From an uncultured Sphingomonas sp. (GTDB lineage Bacteria; Pseudomonadota; Alphaproteobacteria; Sphingomonadales; Sphingomonadaceae): a DNA stretch of 12,572 nucleotides. Where the stretch lies: contig CAMPJH010000031.1 of NCBI GenBank assembly GCA_946886845.1, forward strand, positions 1-12,572. The letters run 5' to 3'. Below are positions 7,922 to 12,572 of this stretch, one piece after another. Numbering within the stretch: position 1 is the first letter of the stretch; the number at the start of each line of letters is the position of its first letter. A model generated the notes under the pieces. It was not told the DNA's origin. It did not search any database and saw only the letters and a program-made list of their open reading frames with translations. The position numbers were made by a program, and so were the translations under genes.

Positions 7922-8278
7922 TCAGCCGGCTAGCGCCGCCTCGATCGCCGGCGAGACCCGGTCGACCGTATAGGGTTTTTCGATCATCGGCACGTTGGCG
8001 AACTCGGCCGGCGGCGGCTCGACGTGGCCGCCCGTGGCGATCACGAACGGGATCCGCATTTCCCGAAGCTTTCGGGCAACCGGCCAAGCCGTTTCGCCGC
8101 CCAGGTTGACATCGAGTATGGCCATATCGAAGCCGCCCTTGTCGGCTTCGCCGATGGCGCCATCGACGCTGTCGCAACTGGCGTGGACCCGGTGGCCGAG
8201 GCTTTCGAGGAAGTCCTCGAGCATCATCGCGATCAGCGGCTCGTCTTCGACAACAAGGATGGAGCGCTGCTCGGACAT
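7922..8278 (-). CDS. Single-domain response regulator, FAT GUY-like
   Basis: A 118-residue receiver domain with no output domain. The acidic pocket is E11-D12 (VVEDEP), the phospho-acceptor is D56 in ILDVNLGG, the switch threonine is T82 in ATGG, and the conserved lysine is K101 in EKPYT. The segment IPFVIATGGH (76-85) resembles the PFxFATGY motif of the FAT GUY response regulators that act in alphaproteobacterial general-stress and cell-cycle phosphorelays, but it has Gly where Tyr is usual. The ATG at 8278 is chosen over an in-frame TTG at 8314 that falls within a few bases of the cckA stop; the ribosome site is weak. It lies 39 bases after cckA in the same direction, so co-transcription and phosphotransfer from CckA or competition with its receiver are plausible but unproven. 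Confidence 0.9.
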   Translation of the reverse strand: MSEQRSILVVEDEPLIAMMLEDFLESLGHRVHASCDSVDGAIGEADKGGFDMAILDVNLGGETAWPVARKLREMRIPFVIATGGHVEPPPAEFANVPMIEKPYTVDRVSPAIEAALAG

Positions 8279-8317
8279 AACCGGCTCGAATATAGTGCGG
8301 ATTTGACCGGGCAAGCT

Positions 8318-10720
8318 TTATTTAGCGGTCACGGCCACGGATCCGATCGCGCGCCGCGCTGCCTCGGCCAATTCCTGAACCGAGAAAGGTTTGGGAAGGA
8401 AGGCGACCTTGTCGAGGTCGATCGACTTGCGAAGCTGCTCCTCGGCATAGCCAGACATGAACAGGATCGGCAGCTCGGGCCGGGTCTTGCGCGCCTCAGC
8501 AACCATAGTCGGCCCATCCATTCCGGGCATGACGACGTCGCTGATCAGCAGGGCGATCTCCTCGCCGCGATTGACGACCTCCAGCGCCTCCTCGCCATTG
8601 GCGGCGGTGATGACGGTGTAGCCGTGGCGGGCGAGCGCCCGCTCGGCCACGGCCCGCACCATCGGCTCGTCCTCGACCAGCAACACTGTGCCGGTGCCCC
8701 ACAGCTCATGCTGCTTCGGCCTGGAGCCGCGCCGCGCCTTGCCGGCTTCGGCTTCGACGCGGTGTACCGGCAAATAGATCACGAACCGGCTGCCTTCGCC
8801 GACCTTGGAATCGGCGAAGATGAAGCCGCCCGACTGCTTGACGATGCCATAGACCGTCGAAAGCCCGAGGCCGGTGCCCTTGCCGACTTCCTTGGTGGTG
8901 AAGAACGGCTCGAAGATCTTGCCGAGCACGCCCGCCGCGATCCCGCTGCCGGTGTCGGTGACGGATAGCGCGCTATAGTCGGCGATCGGCAGGATGTCGG
9001 AGCCGAGCTCGGCGACCTGGCTGGCGTTGACCGCATAGGTTTGGATGGTCAGCGTCCCGCCGCCCTTGGCGGCCATCGCGTCGCGCGCGTTGACCGCGAG
9101 ATTGATGATCACTTGCTCGAGTTGGCCGGGGTCGGCGCGCACCGGCCCGAGGTTGCGGCCGTGCTTGACCACCAGCTTCACCGTCTCGCCGAGCAGCCGC
9201 TTCAATAGGTGCGACACTTCGGCGACGACGTCGGTCAGCTGCACCACCTGCGGACGCAAGGTCTGCTGGCGCGAGAAGGCCAGCAGCTGCCGGGTGAGGC
9301 CGGCTGCCCGGTTGGAGTTGGACTTGATCTGCTGGATGTCGTCGTAATCGCTGTCGCCGGGCGTGTGCCGCATCAGCATCAGGTCGCAATGGCCGATGAT
9401 CGCGGTCAGGATATTGTTGAAGTCATGGGCGACGCCGCCGGCGAGCTGGCCGACCGCCTGCATTTTGGTCGCCTGGGCGACCTGGCGCTTAAGCTTGGCC
9501 TCTTCGCTATTGTCCTTGAGCAGCAGCAACACTGCCGCGTCGCCAAGTCCGCGAAGGCCGGCGATGGTCAGCGCCACCGGTTCCTTCGGGCTGCGCGCAA
9601 GCCGGACCGCGAGGTCGCCCGACATCGCCGGGCCGCGCGCATGACGTCGAACGGCATCGGCGACCGCGGCCTTGTCTTCCTTGACGACGAGGTCGCCGGG
9701 ATAGACCGGCCGGGTGGCCTTGATTCCCGCGGCGACCCGGAAGGCGTCGTTCATCGTCAGGAAGCGGCCGTCGCGGTCGACCAGCGCCAGTCCGATCGGC
9801 AGGATGTCGAGCATCGCCTGGAGGTGCTGCGAGCTCGACAGCGGCAGGCTGTCCGGGCTGTCGAACAGATAGAAGCTGGCGTAGCCATCGGCACCGGGAG
9901 CGTCGATCGGCAAATGGATCGCCCGCAGCGGCCGCCCAATCTCGCCTTCGGAGATGAGTCGGAATTGCCCCTCCTCGGCTTGTTCGACCAGGTCGGGGAG
10001 CCGCAGCGACTCCGCCAATTCGACCCCCGCCAGCGCGCGGGCGGCGAACAACGAGTTCCATGACAGCAGCTTGCCTTCGGAATCGACCAGCGCCGCGAGC
10101 AGGCCGGCAGCCGCCAACGTATCGCCGGCCTTGCCGCGCATCCGGCCGGCCGTGGCGGCGACTGGGTCGCCCGGCGCCGGACGCAGGAAACGCCAAAGCA
10201 GCAGGTCGTTACGCGCGCCGACCCGCTCGACCTCGAGCGCGAAGCCGCCGGCCTTGGTCTCGATACCGGTCGCGCAGCCACCGCCGTCGCGCCATGCCAT
10301 CGATCGCGCCGCGGCCAACGCCTGGCGCGATTCGGAATCGACCGGCAGCTTGTCCGGCCGCCGCCCGTCGAAGCGCTCGCGATAAACGGCGTTGGCTGCG
10401 AGCAGGCCGCCGTCCGAGTCAGTCAGCGCCGCCGCATCCCCCGTCAGCGCCAACATCGCCCCGACCAGCGAGAAATCGGGTGCCGCAACCAACCGCTCGA
10501 GGGCCGGCGCTTCGGGCCGTCGCCGGCGGTCGAGGAAAATTGCCGCCGGTGGGCCGATCACGGCCAGCCCCAGGAACAGCAGCGCCGCTGATTGCGCCCC
10601 GGCCATCCACAGGAGTCCCGCTCCGGTCAGCGCTCCGGCGGCGACGATTGCCGGAACGAGCCAGCGCGACGTGCCGTCGAGCGGCCGCGAATCGAGGAGC
10701 GGGAGCTCCTGCTGGAGCAT
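8318..10720 (-). CDS. cckA: Hybrid sensor histidine kinase/phosphatase CckA
   Basis: The membrane-bound hybrid kinase at the top of the CckA-ChpT-CtrA phosphorelay that governs cell cycle, motility and development in alphaproteobacteria. The 800 residues contain two membrane helices (about 21-40 and 44-63) followed by a basic RRRR stop. Up to three PAS-like sensor regions follow (about 82-180, 200-285 and 298-402); the first two are weak. The dimerisation/phosphoacceptor domain has H432 in GGVAHDFNN. The ATPase domain has N540/N544 ([10 protein letters not shown]), DTGSGI (589-594), FEPFFTTK (603-610) and GTGLGL (615-620). The C-terminal receiver has E683-D684, phospho-acceptor D728 ([11 protein letters not shown]), S756 and K777 (LPKPFS). 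The kinase core matches recalled CckA sequences closely, including QAVGQLAGG and [11 protein letters not shown]. The ATG at 10720 lies 17 bases after the M13 peptidase stop, and a response regulator follows by 39 bases. Confidence 0.95.
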   Translation of the reverse strand: MLQQELPLLDSRPLDGTSRWLVPAIVAAGALTGAGLLWMAGAQSAALLFLGLAVIGPPAAIFLDRRRRPEAPALERLVAAPDFSLVGAMLALTGDAAALTDSDGGLLAANAVYRERFDGRRPDKLPVDSESRQALAAARSMAWRDGGGCATGIETKAGGFALEVERVGARNDLLLWRFLRPAPGDPVAATAGRMRGKAGDTLAAAGLLAALVDSEGKLLSWNSLFAARALAGVELAESLRLPDLVEQAEEGQFRLISEGEIGRPLRAIHLPIDAPGADGYASFYLFDSPDSLPLSSSQHLQAMLDILPIGLALVDRDGRFLTMNDAFRVAAGIKATRPVYPGDLVVKEDKAAVADAVRRHARGPAMSGDLAVRLARSPKEPVALTIAGLRGLGDAAVLLLLKDNSEEAKLKRQVAQATKMQAVGQLAGGVAHDFNNILTAIIGHCDLMLMRHTPGDSDYDDIQQIKSNSNRAAGLTRQLLAFSRQQTLRPQVVQLTDVVAEVSHLLKRLLGETVKLVVKHGRNLGPVRADPGQLEQVIINLAVNARDAMAAKGGGTLTIQTYAVNASQVAELGSDILPIADYSALSVTDTGSGIAAGVLGKIFEPFFTTKEVGKGTGLGLSTVYGIVKQSGGFIFADSKVGEGSRFVIYLPVHRVEAEAGKARRGSRPKQHELWGTGTVLLVEDEPMVRAVAERALARHGYTVITAANGEEALEVVNRGEEIALLISDVVMPGMDGPTMVAEARKTRPELPILFMSGYAEEQLRKSIDLDKVAFLPKPFSVQELAEAARRAIGSVAVTAK

Positions 10721-10737
10721 GGCCTAGAGGACGCCCT

Positions 10738-12572
10738 TCACCAGATGCGAACCCGCTGCTCGGGGGGCAGGTACAGCTTCTGCCCCGCCTGCACGCTGAA
10801 CGCCGGATACCAGGGGTCGAGGTTTCGGACGATGTCAGCCCGCTGTGGCGACGGCGAATGCGGATCGGTGAGCAAGCGCTGCAGCAGGTTCGCCTCGCGG
10901 TAATTGCGGCGCCAGACCTGCGCCCAGCCGAGGTAGAAGCGCGCGTCGCCGGTGAGTCCGTCGATCACCGGCGCCTCAGCGCCACCGAGCGAGGCAATGT
11001 AGGCGTCGTGCGCTACGGTGAGGCCGGCGAGGTCGGCGACGTTCTCGCCCATCGTCAGCTTTCCGTTCACGTGATGCCCGGGAAGCGGCTCGTACGAATT
11101 GTACTGCTGCTCAAGCAAATCGAGGCGGGCCGTGAACGCCTTGGTATCACCCGGGGTCCACCAGTCGATCAGCTTGCCCGTCGAATCATATTTCGCGCCC
11201 TGATCGTCGAAGTGATGGCTAAGCTCGTGCCCGATGACCGCGCCGATTCCACCGTAGTTGACCGCAGCATCCGCGTGGGGATCGAAGAACGGCGGCTGCA
11301 GGATTGCCGCCGGAAAGACGATCTCCACCATTCCGAAATTGGCATAGGCGTTGACCGTCATCGGGGTCATTCCCCACTCCCAGCGGTAGATCGGCTGGCC
11401 AAGCTTGCCGAGCTGATAGGCATGCTCAAAGCGCGCCGAGCGCATGGCATTGCCGATAAGGTCATCGCGCTCGATCACGAGTCCGCTCATGTCGCGCCAG
11501 CGGTCGGGATAGCCGATCTTCGGGGTGAAAGCGGCGAGCTTTGCATGGGCCTTCGCCTTCGTTTCCGGAGCCATCCACTCGAGCTTGTCGATGCGCTGGT
11601 CCATCGCAGCGAGGATGTTTTTCACCAGTTGGTCGGCGGCAGCCTTGGTTTCCGGCGGGAAATATTGGGTGACGTAAAGCTGGCTCACCTCATCGCCGAG
11701 CGCAGTGACGGTGAAGTCGACGCCGCGCTTCCACCGCGCTTCCTGCTCCGGAGTTCCGTTCAGCGCCTGCCCGTAGAAGCTGAAGGTTTCCGTATCGAAG
11801 GCAGACGGAAGATAGGCCGAATAACCGTCGAGCGACCGCACCAGCATCTGGTCTTTGAGGACGGCGAGCGGAGTCTTGGCGATCAGCGAGGCAGTACCGG
11901 TAATCGCGCTGGGCTGGGCGACGACCAGACTATCGACCTTCGCGCCACTATCGCTGAGATAGGCGCTGAAATCGAACCCCGGCGCCTTGCTCTCGAGCTC
12001 GGCGATTGTCATTTTGTTGTAGGTTTTGGTGGCGTCGCGGCTGTCTGTCTTGGTCCAGTGGACCTTTGCGACCTTCGTCTCGAAATCCAGTATCGCCGTG
12101 GCCCGAGCAGCGGCATTCTTTTCACCGGCAAGGGTCAGCAAGTTCGTTAGGTGCTGGAGATATTTGGCTTTCGTCTCGGCAAGTTTCGCGTCGGTCGACA
12201 AATAATAGTCCCGATCCGGCATTCCGATGCCGTCTTGGGCCATGAAAACGATATAGTTTTCGGGCGATTTGTCGTCCTGACCAACGAACATTCCGAAGGG
12301 GTCGGAGATTCCGAGCATGTCAGCCTCGGCGTAAAGCGCCGGAAGCTGCGACTTGGACGAGACTCCACGGACTTTGGTTAGCCATGGCTCGAATGGTGCG
12401 AGGCCCTTTGTCTCGAGCGCGGCGGTGTCCATGAAACTCGCGAAGACCGCTCCGATCTTACTGTTGGGGTCCTTTGCCTGCTGTTCGATCAGTCCGCGAG
12501 TGCGCTCCCGCGACAAGTCGTCGAGCAGGGTGAACATGCCGTAATTCGACTTGTCGGCGGGAATCGGCGTGT
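10738..12572 (-). CDS. M13 family (neprilysin-like) zinc metallopeptidase, 5' end outside window
   Basis: A zinc endopeptidase of the neprilysin/PepO type, usually exported and acting on short peptides. The frame is open to the right edge and codes TPIPADKSNYG before the first in-window methionine at 12537. That stretch matches the family's early R-I-P-A-D region, so roughly 70-90 N-terminal residues, including any signal peptide, are missing. Numbered from that methionine (599 residues), NAYANFGMVEIVFPAAILQPP (396-416) is the substrate-cleft strand, HELSHHFDD (437-445) contains the HExxH zinc motif with H437, E438 and H441, and GENVADLAG (497-505) supplies the third ligand E498 and D502. The protein ends RVRIW, the terminal tryptophan being usual in M13. 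The canonical N-E-I-V-F-P-A is V-E-I-V-F-P-A here. It lies 17 bases upstream of cckA and may share its transcript. Confidence 0.94.
   Translation of the reverse strand, partial: TPIPADKSNYGMFTLLDDLSRERTRGLIEQQAKDPNSKIGAVFASFMDTAALETKGLAPFEPWLTKVRGVSSKSQLPALYAEADMLGISDPFGMFVGQDDKSPENYIVFMAQDGIGMPDRDYYLSTDAKLAETKAKYLQHLTNLLTLAGEKNAAARATAILDFETKVAKVHWTKTDSRDATKTYNKMTIAELESKAPGFDFSAYLSDSGAKVDSLVVAQPSAITGTASLIAKTPLAVLKDQMLVRSLDGYSAYLPSAFDTETFSFYGQALNGTPEQEARWKRGVDFTVTALGDEVSQLYVTQYFPPETKAAADQLVKNILAAMDQRIDKLEWMAPETKAKAHAKLAAFTPKIGYPDRWRDMSGLVIERDDLIGNAMRSARFEHAYQLGKLGQPIYRWEWGMTPMTVNAYANFGMVEIVFPAAILQPPFFDPHADAAVNYGGIGAVIGHELSHHFDDQGAKYDSTGKLIDWWTPGDTKAFTARLDLLEQQYNSYEPLPGHHVNGKLTMGENVADLAGLTVAHDAYIASLGGAEAPVIDGLTGDARFYLGWAQVWRRNYREANLLQRLLTDPHSPSPQRADIVRNLDPWYPAFSVQAGQKLYLPPEQRVRIW

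Noticed and set aside
8279..8317. TATATT in the cckA/response-regulator gap as a separate promoter
   Set aside because: The nearest -35-like TTGCCC is only 14 bases away, too short for a standard spacer, and no GGAAC-N16/17-CGTT stress-sigma pattern is present.
10060..12150. 696-codon plus-strand open frame opposite the M13 peptidase and the start of cckA
   Set aside because: Low-complexity Arg/Pro/Ala-rich start and no recognisable fold. It lies entirely antisense to two well-supported genes, so it is a high-GC shadow.

Overview
The window looks like ordinary high-GC alphaproteobacterial chromosome, most likely Sphingomonadales (a Sphingomonas-like organism). The reasons are the CckA-type hybrid kinase, the RecA sequence, a GTTC-N7-GTTC LexA box in front of recA, a FAT GUY-like single-domain response regulator, and strong G/C at third codon positions. 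The order assignment is inference from recalled families, not from a search. Coding density is very high: the longest non-coding stretch is about 120 bases (the recA leader), so no gap exceeds 300 bases. I saw no tRNA, rRNA, CRISPR array, insertion sequence or prophage gene.

Left part (1-4506), almost all minus strand. A tight gene string reads leftward: an arginase/agmatinase-family ureohydrolase, a Tat-exported M24 aminopeptidase, a class I SAM-dependent methyltransferase, a dicarboxylate/amino acid:cation symporter, and the first ~56 codons of a KpsF/GutQ-type sugar-phosphate isomerase. Junctions are 4-base ATGA, 10 bases, about 45 bases and 1-base TGATG, which fits one operon. The peptidase, ureohydrolase and symporter together suggest scavenging of peptides, guanidino compounds or amino/dicarboxylic acids. 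The KpsF reading frame stops abruptly and faces the end of an unrelated plus-strand gene only 5 bases away. This is the least ordinary spot in the window and looks like an old rearrangement junction.

Middle (4558-5847), plus strand: one MFS exporter of the Bcr/CflA (DHA1) type, divergent from the ureohydrolase and convergent with recA.

Right part (5872-12572), all minus strand. In transcription order: an M13 (neprilysin-like) metallopeptidase whose 5' end is outside the window, the cell-cycle hybrid histidine kinase CckA, a small single-domain response regulator, an alpha/beta hydrolase, and recA. recA has its own promoter: a LexA operator overlaps a -35 element that sits 17 bases from a -10 element, just after the hydrolase stop codon. 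M13, cckA and the response regulator are closely spaced and may be co-transcribed.

I found no convincing novel multi-gene system. The points worth a second look are the KpsF breakpoint, the hydrolase whose N-terminal membrane segment has no standard start codon, the altered cation-site motif of the symporter, the kinase/response-regulator pairing, and the three-half-site architecture of the recA operator.
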